In this document: positions 1-6,098 of the stretch, one piece after another | Position numbering within the stretch: the first letter of the stretch is position 1 | How the letters are laid out: the number at the start of each line of letters is the position of its first letter | NCBI GenBank assembly: GCA_035529895.1 | Contig: DATKVV010000027.1 | Location: 1 to 17,382 of the forward strand | Origin: JAUWKC01 sp035529895 | Lineage (GTDB): Bacteria; Planctomycetota; Phycisphaerae; Sedimentisphaerales; Anaerobacaceae | DNA: 17,382 bases | Direction of reading: 5' to 3' | Program-made: the position numbers and the translations under genes | The notes under the pieces: generated by a model | The model's input: only the letters and a program-made list of their open reading frames with translations | The model's database searches: none | What the model was told of the DNA's origin: nothing

Positions 1-57
1 TTCAACCAGTTGTATTCGTTCTTCACTTGTCAATTCTACTACATATTTCTTTTGCAT
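1..57 (-). CDS. IS630-type transposase, N-terminal fragment cut by window edge
   Basis: The minus strand reads an ATG at 57-55 followed by 18 open codons to the window edge, giving MQKKYVVELTSEERIQLVE. This matches the usual beginning of IS630/Tc1-mariner-family transposases, a short basic stretch with L-T/S-x-E-E-R that opens the N-terminal helix-turn-helix. A near-perfect SD, AAGGAG at 71-66, lies 8 nt upstream of the ATG, so the start is well defined. The DDE catalytic domain would lie outside the window, so intactness cannot be judged. The insertion-sequence end should lie to the right of the gene, somewhere between about 80 and 160. I cannot define the terminal repeat because the other end is not visible. 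The assignment rests on only 19 residues. Confidence 0.6.
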   Translation of the reverse strand, partial: MQKKYVVELTSEERIQLVE

Positions 58-140
58 TTTGTGGTCTCCTTACCGACTTTTTTTATTCATATCGGCAAAA
101 AAACCACTATGCCTGCATCTTATAAGTTACAGACTACTAG

Positions 141-169
141 TTGACCGCCCCAGTTTCTTAGTTTTTTAT
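141..169 (+). promoter_or_regulatory. Possible promoter for the caspase-like gene
   Basis: A good -35 box TTGACC (141-146) is followed after 17 bp by a poor -10 TTTTAT (164-169), about 30 bp upstream of the coding start. It may lie in or next to the end of the insertion sequence, so an outward-reading promoter is possible. The weak -10 keeps this speculative. Confidence 0.22.
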
Positions 170-202
170 CAGTCCAATGACAAGTTATAGGAGCGTGTGA
201 AG

Positions 203-1636
203 ATGCCAATCGCTGAGAAGAGATACGCCGTCATCGTGGGGGTGTCGAAGTACGAACCAGGCGAGACCATATCTGAGTTGCCATTTGCCAACAATGACGC
301 GTTACGTCTGTACAGAATACTCGTGGCGCAGGCCGGTTTTCATCCGCACCAAGTTTACCTTCTCGTGGAGGACGCGCCCGACTTGGAAGGGCCGGTTATG
401 GCTCGGCCTACGCGACCCAACATCCTTAACAAATTAGAGTACGTACTCGGTGCAGCCGGTGATAATGATATTGTCCTTTTCTTCTTCGCCGGCCACGGCC
501 TTGAGATTTCTCAAAGGCCCTATTTAATAACAGCAGATACAAGGATGAACGTTCTCAGTGAGACTGCGCTTGACATCGGCAAACTAAACGAATGGTGTGA
601 AGCTTCCAAAGCACGTTGCGTCGTTCGTCTCTTTGATGCTTGTCGGGCTCCTTTCGGTGGAGCCCGCGGCACCGACGAACGCATGACCGAAGGCTTTCAA
701 GATGCGATCCTCAAGACTGCTGCTGGTTGGGCAACCTTTAGCGCGTGCTCGACGGGCGAGGTGGCCCACGAGTTTGGTGAATTTGAGCAGGGCGTCTTTA
801 GCTATTTTCTCTGCGAGGCCCTTGAGGGTAAGGCTGCCAACGATGAGGGAGTCGTGAGCTTTGAGAGACTCGTCGATTACGTTAAAACCAGTGTCGGCAA
901 CTGGTGTGACCGACAGACTATAAGGCAAACTCCCAATATGAAAGCTGACCTCTCCGGAACGCTTACCCTCACTACGGTTCAGAAACCTGCGAAGAAGACT
1001 CCACCGCCGCAGGATGAGCCTCTCGCAAAATTGTACACAGGACTTGACGCTCTCCTTTCGAATACCCCTTCTGACCTTCGCAATCTCGCTTTTACGACAG
1101 ACCAACAAATGCGAGATGCCACTACTCTCCTCGAGTCGGAGGTCCATTCTCTCATCAAAGACTCATCCTATCCTGGCATCAGCATATCGGCCTCTGCCCC
1201 GCTACCCCTCAGTATTGTCACCCTGCGCTCCTATCGGAACTTGTTTGATAACGAAATCAGCCAACGTGGTGTTCGTGACCAGTTGACGGCTACTCCTTCA
1301 ACCCTTTTACTTTCCTTTAAGGCCCCTGAAGTGGTTATCGCCGACTCAGAGGTTTGTCTTGTAGTTGCCCGATTCTCCTTTTTCTACTGGCTCTGGTACG
1401 TACACTCCTACCAGCCGAGCCAAGACTTGCCGGGATTCAAACCAGACCCGCCCTTTGCAACTGGGTTTTTTACTTTCAAGCCAACAGCCCTTCAGGATAG
1501 GATCAAGGTATCACGCGCAGTGAAAGAACTATTCAATCGTTCTTCCGATACCATCCTCAACTGGTCAGAACAGTTAAGAAAATATGCAGATTCACGAATC
1601 GCTGGCTTGCGCGACATGGGCCCAATCATTGAATGA
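203..1636 (+). CDS. Caspase-like cysteine peptidase (C14 family) with unknown C-terminal domain
   Basis: I chose ATG 203 because AGGAG (189-193) lies 9 nt upstream. The in-frame GTG at 197 would leave only 3 nt. Residues 8 to about 215 form a caspase/metacaspase fold. VIVGVSKY opens the first strand, FFFAGHG carries the catalytic histidine (His98), and LFDACR carries the catalytic cysteine (Cys147). ATFSACSTGE and GVFSYFLCEAL fit the later core strand and helix. After a proline-rich linker (around residue 263) come about 210 residues I do not recognise, plausibly a sensor or partner-binding part. There is no signal peptide or obvious membrane segment, so it is probably cytoplasmic. Bacterial C14 proteases of this layout often act as toxic effectors in anti-phage or programmed-death systems, but no partner gene is evident here. 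The frame continues for 19 codons past the TGA at 1634-1636, to a second TGA at 1694-1696. The native protein may therefore be 497 aa. Confidence 0.85.
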   Translation: MPIAEKRYAVIVGVSKYEPGETISELPFANNDALRLYRILVAQAGFHPHQVYLLVEDAPDLEGPVMARPTRPNILNKLEYVLGAAGDNDIVLFFFAGHGLEISQRPYLITADTRMNVLSETALDIGKLNEWCEASKARCVVRLFDACRAPFGGARGTDERMTEGFQDAILKTAAGWATFSACSTGEVAHEFGEFEQGVFSYFLCEALEGKAANDEGVVSFERLVDYVKTSVGNWCDRQTIRQTPNMKADLSGTLTLTTVQKPAKKTPPPQDEPLAKLYTGLDALLSNTPSDLRNLAFTTDQQMRDATTLLESEVHSLIKDSSYPGISISASAPLPLSIVTLRSYRNLFDNEISQRGVRDQLTATPSTLLLSFKAPEVVIADSEVCLVVARFSFFYWLWYVHSYQPSQDLPGFKPDPPFATGFFTFKPTALQDRIKVSRAVKELFNRSSDTILNWSEQLRKYADSRIAGLRDMGPIIE

Positions 1637-1696
1637 GCACTTGGAGACCCTGAATATGCAAAGGCCAGTGAAATTCTTAAGCGATTAGAGCAATGA
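1634..1696 (+). other. In-frame UGA followed by a 19-codon open extension
   Basis: After TGA 1634-1636 the same frame reads ALGDPEYAKASEILKRLEQ and then TGA at 1694-1696. The extension looks like ordinary protein: charged, helix-forming and of the same style as the helical end of the caspase-like protein. It could be a recent nonsense mutation, a sequencing error, or stop-codon readthrough. Chance is also possible over so short a stretch. Confidence 0.4.
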
Positions 1697-1903
1697 TAGA
1701 AAAGAAGGAAAATAAGGACACCCATCTATCAATGGTTGGGAATAATTAGGAACGCTTACTTTTTTGGCCTTCGTTCATGACCAGCACGTTGTGCGAAGAA
1801 AAAAAACAGGCCTAAGCTGCAAACAAACAAAAGTGGAAGAACTGAATAAAGTAACGCGGATACGTGAATTTCCCTCTTGCGATCCTGTAAAACGAACGAC
1901 AGC

Positions 1904-2722
1904 ATGAAAGAACCTGCTGAAGATAACAATGCGGCGCATGAAAATCTAGCCGAGCCCCACGCCTTATATAAGTACGGCAAGTTCGATGAATACACGGAGA
2001 AACTTTTCACTAATAATGAGATATATTTCTCATCCCCCGATGGGTTTAACGATCCGTTTGATTCCAAACCGCGCCTCACCTATGATGGCACATTGACAGA
2101 AAGAAAACGTTACTTGTGTAAGCAGTACCAGAAAAAATATCCCAAGCGAAGCAAAAAGCAGATATTAACGGATGTGGAAATGGAAATTATAACGAAAGGA
2201 AGGGATAGAATTGTCTTGCAAGAGGCACTGGAAAAAGCCAGAGAGCTACAGACAAAAAAGCTTGGCATCTGTTGCTTTACAGAGATAAAAGATAATATTT
2301 TGATGTGGGCTCACTATGCGAAACAACATACTGGGTTTTGCTTAGAATTTGACGTAAATAACGATTTTTTTAGACCGCTGATGCGGGCTATTAGGGTCGA
2401 ATACGCAACGACTTTGCCAATAATAAATGTGTTGCGACTAGATACCTACCCGAAGGGCAAGCTAGGCGAAACACTCTTGATAAAAGCAACCGATTGGAGA
2501 TATGAGCAAGAGTGGAGAATAGTGGATACTGAGAAGGGGCCAGGAATTCAAAATTTCCCAGAAGATGCCCTAACCGGAGTTATACTTGGCTGCCGAATAT
2601 CGCAACAAAATAGACAAAATGTACTTAGATGGTGCAGGAGCCGAGAGAACCCTCCTACACTTTATCAGGCAACACAAAAACAAAAGGAATTTGGCTTAGA
2701 TATTGTTAGAATTGATTATTGA
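1904..2722 (+). CDS. DUF2971 family protein
   Basis: The sequence carries the marks of DUF2971. Numbering here is from TTG 1877. LYKYGKF lies at 30-36, IYFSSPDGFNDPFDS at 49-63, ICCFTEIKDNILMWAHYA at 131-148 followed by HTGFCLEFD, and the late motif WRYEQEWRIV at 207-216. ATG 1904 is preferred (272 aa), since the family motifs start 20 residues after it. Neither ATG 1904 nor TTG 1877 has a clear SD. The molecular role of the family is not established. Its members recur in mobile and defence-associated regions, and some are annotated as abortive-infection-like. The gene is AT-rich with many ATA and TTA codons, unlike the GC-rich core genes further right, which suggests transfer. It lies about 270 nt after the caspase-like gene, so co-transcription is possible but not shown. 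Its stop codon overlaps a GACCCC...GTCCCC repeat fragment. Confidence 0.85.
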   Translation: MKEPAEDNNAAHENLAEPHALYKYGKFDEYTEKLFTNNEIYFSSPDGFNDPFDSKPRLTYDGTLTERKRYLCKQYQKKYPKRSKKQILTDVEMEIITKGRDRIVLQEALEKARELQTKKLGICCFTEIKDNILMWAHYAKQHTGFCLEFDVNNDFFRPLMRAIRVEYATTLPIINVLRLDTYPKGKLGETLLIKATDWRYEQEWRIVDTEKGPGIQNFPEDALTGVILGCRISQQNRQNVLRWCRSRENPPTLYQATQKQKEFGLDIVRIDY

Positions 2723-2742
2723 CCCCAATTAAAGCTGTCCCC
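2719..2742. repeat. GACCCC...GTCCCC repeat fragment, possibly a decayed REP-like half
   Basis: TTGACCCC (2719-2726) and CTGTCCCC (2735-2742) sit directly on the stop codon of the DUF2971 gene. The minus strand carries GGGGACAG and GGGGTCAA, resembling the GGGGACTG arms of the complete hairpin at 7357-7412. No pairing partner is present here, so at most this is a half element. Confidence 0.3.
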
Positions 2743-2832
2743 TACTCTATTGCCCCGCTGGTTGTCAATCGAGCCGCTTCGCAGAATTATTTTAACACAC
2801 CCCTCGACCCAGTTTACCCTGAGCCGGGTAGG

Positions 2833-2875
2833 GTGTGCAAAATAAATTTTGCACACGCGGGACAAATAATTTGTC
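2833..2875. repeat. Two adjacent perfect palindromes
   Basis: The first palindrome has 11-bp arms, GTGTGCAAAAT (2833-2843) and ATTTTGCACAC (2846-2856), with a 2-bp centre. The second, GACAAAT (2861-2867) and ATTTGTC (2869-2875), has 7-bp arms around one base. Only 4 bp separate them. They could be operator-like sites, a cruciform-forming pair or repeat-element ends. No T-run follows, so intrinsic termination is unlikely. Confidence 0.75.
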
Positions 2876-3144
2876 TCCACTTCACATCACAGCCGAGCGA
2901 AATCTTGTGCAGGATACGGCTAAATTTACTATCTGCTATGGACTATCTCTCTGTGCCCTTTGTGTTCTCTGTGGCCAATCCCGGTTTTCAACATTTGAGA
3001 ATTGCCACTTTGAATTTGTTTAGGATTTCGGGTTTCGTGCTTCGGATTTCCCTCCAACTCTGGCCCCTCCACCAAATCTGCGAAACCTGTGCCCAAGGTA
3101 CTTGTGCCCAAGGTATCCGCGATTAAAAAGATGAAAAATTTCAC

Positions 3145-3173
3145 TTGACGTCTAACTTCTAATATTGTATAAT
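3145..3173 (+). promoter_or_regulatory. Strong sigma70-like promoter in the non-coding stretch
   Basis: TTGACG (3145-3150), a 17-bp spacer and a consensus TATAAT (3168-3173). Transcription would start near 3180 and run into a small ORF that has a reasonable SD. The surroundings are AT-rich, so chance matches are easier, but the fit is close to ideal. Confidence 0.5.
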
Positions 3174-3254
3174 AACCATCAAACTAAAATGCTAATTACT
3201 CAATACTAAATACTGAAAACTGCCCCCTGACCCCTGAAAACTGAGGATCTTACA

Positions 3255-3503
3255 ATGTCCACTCAAGCCCAAAATTTATCCCGTGAGATGGTCTTACCTG
3301 CCTATAAGGCAGCTATCTCACCGGGACCGCCCCCTCCACCAACCAACTTACCCATCTTCCCAACCAAATACGAGCTACGCAATACGCAATACGATATACG
3401 CAATACGATATACGAGCTACGAGCGACGAGCTTGCCCGCCGTTTACCCGCCGTCCTCTTGGCGGGTTCGTCTGGCGGGCGACGAGCGACAAGCAACGAAC
3501 TAA
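3255..3503 (+). CDS. Doubtful small ORF whose C-terminal half is repeat DNA
   Basis: An 82-codon ORF starts at ATG 3255 with GAGG about 10 nt upstream and a near-consensus promoter 80 bp upstream. The first 24 residues (MSTQAQNLSREMVLPAYKAA and on) look like ordinary protein. A proline run, PGPPPPPTNLP, follows, and then the frame is simply the translation of the 7-bp tandem array (YELRNTQ repeated with variations). I do not recognise it. It may be the surviving start of a gene whose remainder was replaced by repeats, or entirely non-coding. The promoter and SD are the only reasons to list it. Confidence 0.2.
   Translation: MSTQAQNLSREMVLPAYKAAISPGPPPPPTNLPIFPTKYELRNTQYDIRNTIYELRATSLPAVYPPSSWRVRLAGDERQATN
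3369..3500. repeat. 7-bp tandem repeat array interrupted by a nested palindrome
   Basis: Nine consecutive 7-bp units fill 3369-3431: TACGAGC, TACGCAA, TACGCAA, TACGATA, TACGCAA, TACGATA, TACGAGC, TACGAGC, GACGAGC. A 48-bp insert (3432-3479) follows. Three more units then continue the array: GACGAGC, GACAAGC, AACGAAC (3480-3500). Identical GACGAGC units bound the insert on both sides. Confidence 0.85.
3434..3479. repeat. Nested inverted repeat inside the 7-bp array
   Basis: The outer arms GCCCGCC (3434-3440) and GGCGGGC (3473-3479) enclose inner arms ACCCGCC (3445-3451) and GGCGGGT (3460-3466), each perfectly complementary over 7 bp. The GC-rich composition differs from the surrounding array. 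Flanking GACGAGC units resemble a 7-bp target duplication, though they are also array units. Confidence 0.7.
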
Positions 3504-3509
3504 ATAATA

Positions 3510-3655
3510 TGCAAAACAAACCCAATTTCCAGGAGGCCCAAATGAACGCAACCTCAGTTCGCGTAAAGGCTTATGAAAATAAAAGATGCCTCCCGCCCCC
3601 GGCAAAACAAACCCAATCAAACCCAATTTATGCCATAGGTATCAAACCCAATTTC
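3510..3655 (+). repeat. AAACCCAATTT-box intergenic element, copy A
   Basis: Box 1 (3510-3530) has the core AAAACAAACCCAATTTCC. Exactly 70 bp later comes box 2 (from 3601), with AAAACAAACCCAA directly followed by CAAACCCAATTTA, and a further AAACCCAATTTC at 3644-3655. Copy B at 10514-10634 on the minus strand shares a 21-bp identical box 1, the same 70-bp spacing and the doubled box 2. The spacers are similar at roughly half their positions without gaps. I associate such elements with planctomycete genomes (memory-based). Confidence 0.75.
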
Positions 3656-3752
3656 AAACGCAAAAAAATCCTCCTGCGCCCGCCGCGGCCGGCTTTAATG
3701 TGGATGAGTAGATGAGTTTATGAGTGGGTGGGTTAATGCGACAAAAGACTGG

Positions 3753-3773
3753 GTCCCCGGTTGGGCCGGGGAC
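3753..3773. repeat. GC-rich perfect hairpin
   Basis: GTCCCCGG (3753-3760), loop TTGGG, CCGGGGAC (3766-3773). The following bases are purine-rich without a T-run, so it is not a typical intrinsic terminator on the plus strand. Confidence 0.6.
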
Positions 3774-3824
3774 AAGGAAAATGGGTTTGGGCAGTTGCGG
3801 GATAGGCAGAAATAGGTGACCGCC

Positions 3825-3957
3825 CTAAGCAGGAACGCAGAACGCGTAATGCAATGTGATGCAGCCACGGCAGGGAGCATAACACACTTACTTAAAAGGA
3901 GTTAGAGCTTCAGGTTGGTCGCACATACCATATGACTCTTTCTGCGTTTCTACTTAG
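3825..3957 (-). mobile_element. MITE-like palindromic element, left copy
   Basis: This 133-bp copy runs from CTAAG to CTTAG. Its two ends are inverted repeats of each other: CTAAGCAGGAACGCAGAACG at the left, and the reverse complement of 3938-3957, CTAAGTAGAAACGCAGAAAG, matching at 17 of 20 positions. Similarity between the arms continues weakly inward, so the element can fold into one long imperfect hairpin. A second copy in opposite orientation lies at 5887-6019, with 119 of 132 compared positions identical. The ends fit a TA target (cTA-AG...CT-TAg), as used by IS630/Tc1-mariner-related MITEs. No ORF is present inside. Confidence 0.75.
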
Positions 3958-4046
3958 TCTCAAGGTCAAAATAGAGATAAACCCAACGAAGGGTGGTTTG
4001 CCTTGGCTTTTTGCACAACCTCTTTCACTGGAAAACTTGTAAAAAT

Positions 4047-4076
4047 TTGCAAAAATAACAAAAAAAGGAATAATAT
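4047..4076 (+). promoter_or_regulatory. Promoter candidate for the S41 peptidase gene, with dyad at the start site
   Basis: TTGCAA (4047-4052), an 18-bp spacer and TAATAT (4071-4076). Directly downstream, where transcription should begin, lies an inverted repeat CCAAAT (4081-4086) / ATTTGG (4094-4099) with a 7-bp centre. It could act as an operator or as a 5' mRNA hairpin. The strongly A/T-rich region makes chance promoter matches likely. Confidence 0.4.
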
Positions 4077-4166
4077 ACTACCAAATCCGTAACATTTGGA
4101 CAATACAATCTGGCCTACTCAAAGCAAAGCTTGTTTTTGTTTTTTTTATTCTGAAAGGATTGATTA

Positions 4167-5894
4167 ATGACAGGAAAAAAAACATTGGCGATAATAGTTA
4201 TGATAGTTCTAATCTCTATAGTTCTCAGAATAGTTCGTGGGAGCAACAAAGACATTGAAGGTATTTGGCAGGGAACTCTGAATGCCCCAGGACTTGAACT
4301 TACAATTGTATTTAAGATTTCTCAACAGCCTGATGGCCACCTTACTGCCACTATTGATAGTCCCGACCAAAGTTCATTTGCTATTCCTGTGGATGAGATT
4401 ACTTTTGAAAACGGTAACTTGCGGCTTGAGTCAAAATGTATCCAAGGCATCTTTGATGGTAAGATAAAAGAGGATGGCTCAACAATTGACGGACAGTGGG
4501 AGCAGGAAGGTGGGCGATTACCGCTTATAGTTCAGCGTGTTATGAAAACCCCTGAAATCCATCGGGAACAACAAATTGATAAGAAAGCCGGATATTCTAA
4601 GCCCATTCCACTGGATAAACTCAAGGAAGATTTGGATTTTCTTTTTAAGACAATCGAAGAGGTTCATCCGAATATGTATGCGTACACAAGTAAGGAAGAA
4701 TTTACTTCGCTTCGCGAAGAATTATATAAAGACATCGCTCATCCCATGAATAATAGGGAGTTTTACAGACTTGTTGCACCAGTTGTAGCTTCACTGAAAA
4801 ACGGCCATACATATTTATGCGCATTTTCATTGACAGGCGATGATAAGGTTTTTCCAATAGGTTTGCATTGGGATGGTGAAGATGTAATTCTGCAGAATGA
4901 TTATGCAGGTAATATGTTACCTTTAGGTGGCACAATATTGACCATAAATGGTGAAGATGCTCGCAAGGAAATCCAAAAGATAGCCCGTTATTTTCCGGAC
5001 GAGTACAAAGAAGCAAATCCTCGCGCAATAGAACACTACGGATTTTTGTGGATTTGGCTTTGGCTTGAATATGGACAGGACGATTCGCTATGTTTAAGAA
5101 TCAAAAACACTGATGGAGAAATCAAGGAGTATTCCGTTAAACCTATAAATCTCGAAGAAATTTTTAGAATAAACAAAAGTTTGAATAAAAACAAAGACGC
5201 GTTGGTATCATATAAGCATATAGCCCAGTACGATACGGGAATAATAGAGATTAATTCTTTCGGTGGAGATTTAACGGAATTCCGCAAATTTTTAGAAAAC
5301 ACCTTCAACCAGATTAATAAAGATAAAGCATCAAATTTGATTGTTGATATTAGGAAAAATACAGGTGGCAATAGCGACCTTGGTAATATTCTAATAGATT
5401 ATTTGACCAACAACAACTTCAGACAATTTGAAGAATACCAAGAAAAAGTTTCAGTTCAGGCAGGTAATTTACAGAATATTCAGCAAGATATGCCGGAAGC
5501 AAAAGCACACATCGGCTCCATAGTAAGCAATACGGTTTCTTTCACACAACCTAAAGATAATCCCTTGCGTTTCAAAGGTCGAAAGTTTGTACTGACAAGC
5601 CGGGTTACATATTCTTCGGCAAATTCATTCGCTTCAGCCATTAAATGCTTTAATATTGCAACTTTGGTCGGAGAGGAAACTGGTGGAACAACAACATCTT
5701 ATGGGGATTGTTTGCATTTTAGTTTGCCTAATTCTAAATTGTTGTTCGATGTAGCATATAAATATTTTGTGGAAGCTTGTGGCAAACCTGATGGCCGCGG
5801 CGTTATTCCTGATTACGAAGTAAAACAAAAAGTTGAAGACACGGCGCAAGGGGTTGATACTATTTTGCAGTTTACCCTTCATCTGATTAAGTAG
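4167..5894 (+). CDS. S41 family peptidase (tail-specific/IRBP-like), membrane-anchored
   Basis: ATG 4167 has AAAGGA 7 nt upstream. Residues 7-23 form one hydrophobic segment without a clear cleavage site, suggesting an inner-membrane anchor with the rest outside the cytoplasm. Residues 30-125 form a beta-rich domain (IEGIWQGTL start) of the kind often preceding S41 domains. From about 150 the S41 part follows: LKEDLDFLFKTIEEVHPNMY, a PDZ-like middle (GGTILTINGED), VDIRKNTGGN around 393-402, and TYSSANSF with the probable nucleophile Ser483, then VGEETGG and GRGVIPDYEV. The length of 575 aa is normal for such fusions. The gene is AT-rich, stands alone and is framed by inverted MITE-like copies. 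Its last codon and TAG stop lie inside the right copy, so the present C-terminus was set by that insertion. The substrate is unknown. Confidence 0.85.
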   Translation: MTGKKTLAIIVMIVLISIVLRIVRGSNKDIEGIWQGTLNAPGLELTIVFKISQQPDGHLTATIDSPDQSSFAIPVDEITFENGNLRLESKCIQGIFDGKIKEDGSTIDGQWEQEGGRLPLIVQRVMKTPEIHREQQIDKKAGYSKPIPLDKLKEDLDFLFKTIEEVHPNMYAYTSKEEFTSLREELYKDIAHPMNNREFYRLVAPVVASLKNGHTYLCAFSLTGDDKVFPIGLHWDGEDVILQNDYAGNMLPLGGTILTINGEDARKEIQKIARYFPDEYKEANPRAIEHYGFLWIWLWLEYGQDDSLCLRIKNTDGEIKEYSVKPINLEEIFRINKSLNKNKDALVSYKHIAQYDTGIIEINSFGGDLTEFRKFLENTFNQINKDKASNLIVDIRKNTGGNSDLGNILIDYLTNNNFRQFEEYQEKVSVQAGNLQNIQQDMPEAKAHIGSIVSNTVSFTQPKDNPLRFKGRKFVLTSRVTYSSANSFASAIKCFNIATLVGEETGGTTTSYGDCLHFSLPNSKLLFDVAYKYFVEACGKPDGRGVIPDYEVKQKVEDTAQGVDTILQFTLHLIK

Positions 5895-6019
5895 AAACGC
5901 AGAAAGAATCATATGGTATGTGCAACCAACCTGAAGCCCTAACTCCTTGTAAATAAGGGTGTTATGCTCCCCGACGTGGCTGCGTCACATTGCATTAAGC
6001 GTTTTATGTTCCTGCTTAG
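5887..6019 (+). mobile_element. MITE-like palindromic element, right copy
   Basis: This 133-bp element is inverted relative to 3825-3957. It starts TTAAGTAGAAACGCAGAAAG, where the other copy reads CTAAG, and ends CCTGCTTAG. Compared with the reverse complement of the left copy it has 13 differences in 132 positions and no gaps. It begins within the final ATT codon of the S41 gene and provides that gene's AAG-TAG ending. The TA at each edge fits a TA target-site duplication. Confidence 0.75.
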
Positions 6020-6053
6020 TATACCCTCGAAGCAAGACCCGAAAGTGGGTATA
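6020..6053. repeat. Inverted repeat TATACCC/GGGTATA
   Basis: TATACCC (6020-6026) and GGGTATA (6047-6053) are perfectly complementary around a 20-nt loop, immediately outside the right MITE-like copy and 46 bp before the next gene. It may be a leader hairpin or regulator site for the gene at 6099. Confidence 0.4.
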
Positions 6054-6098
6054 GCTCGAAAACATATAAACAGAATTTGGACTTAGACGAGAAATCAG

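Larger units (their letters stand above)
2723..3824. other. Long non-coding, repeat-rich stretch
   Basis: About 1.1 kb with no convincing conserved gene. It contains the adjacent palindromes at 2833-2875, a 13-bp direct repeat TGTGCCCAAGGTA (3088-3100 and 3103-3115), a promoter-like site at 3145-3173 with a small ORF behind it, the 7-bp tandem array at 3369-3500, copy A of the AAACCCAATTT-box element (3510-3655), degenerate GATGAGT-like repeats around 3700-3735 and a GC-rich hairpin at 3753-3773. Translated fragments are low-complexity and repetitive (YELRNTQYDIRNT-like), and look like repeat DNA rather than protein. Confidence 0.7.

Noticed and set aside
584..1147. 187-codon minus-strand ORF antisense to the caspase-like gene
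   Set aside because: The plus strand has clear catalytic motifs here. The minus frame shows no recognisable features or SD.
1634..1636. Genome-wide UGA recoding as an explanation for the in-frame stop
   Set aside because: Several intact genes in the window, such as DUF2971 and rplU, end in TGA at the expected position.
1756..2079. Minus-strand ORF with a hydrophobic C-terminal half, overlapping the DUF2971 start
   Set aside because: It has no SD at either ATG, and it overlaps the well-supported DUF2971 N-terminus.
3369..3500. CRISPR array
   Set aside because: Units are only 7 bp and directly abutting, with no spacers.
142..3825. Shared TGACCGCCC at 142-150 and 3817-3825 as a mobile-element end
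   Set aside because: Only 9 bp match and the flanks do not agree. Chance is likely.
3825..6019. Integron cassette with attC sites
   Set aside because: The repeats are palindromic, but they are inverted to each other and lack GTTRRRY/RYYYAAC core sites at their ends.
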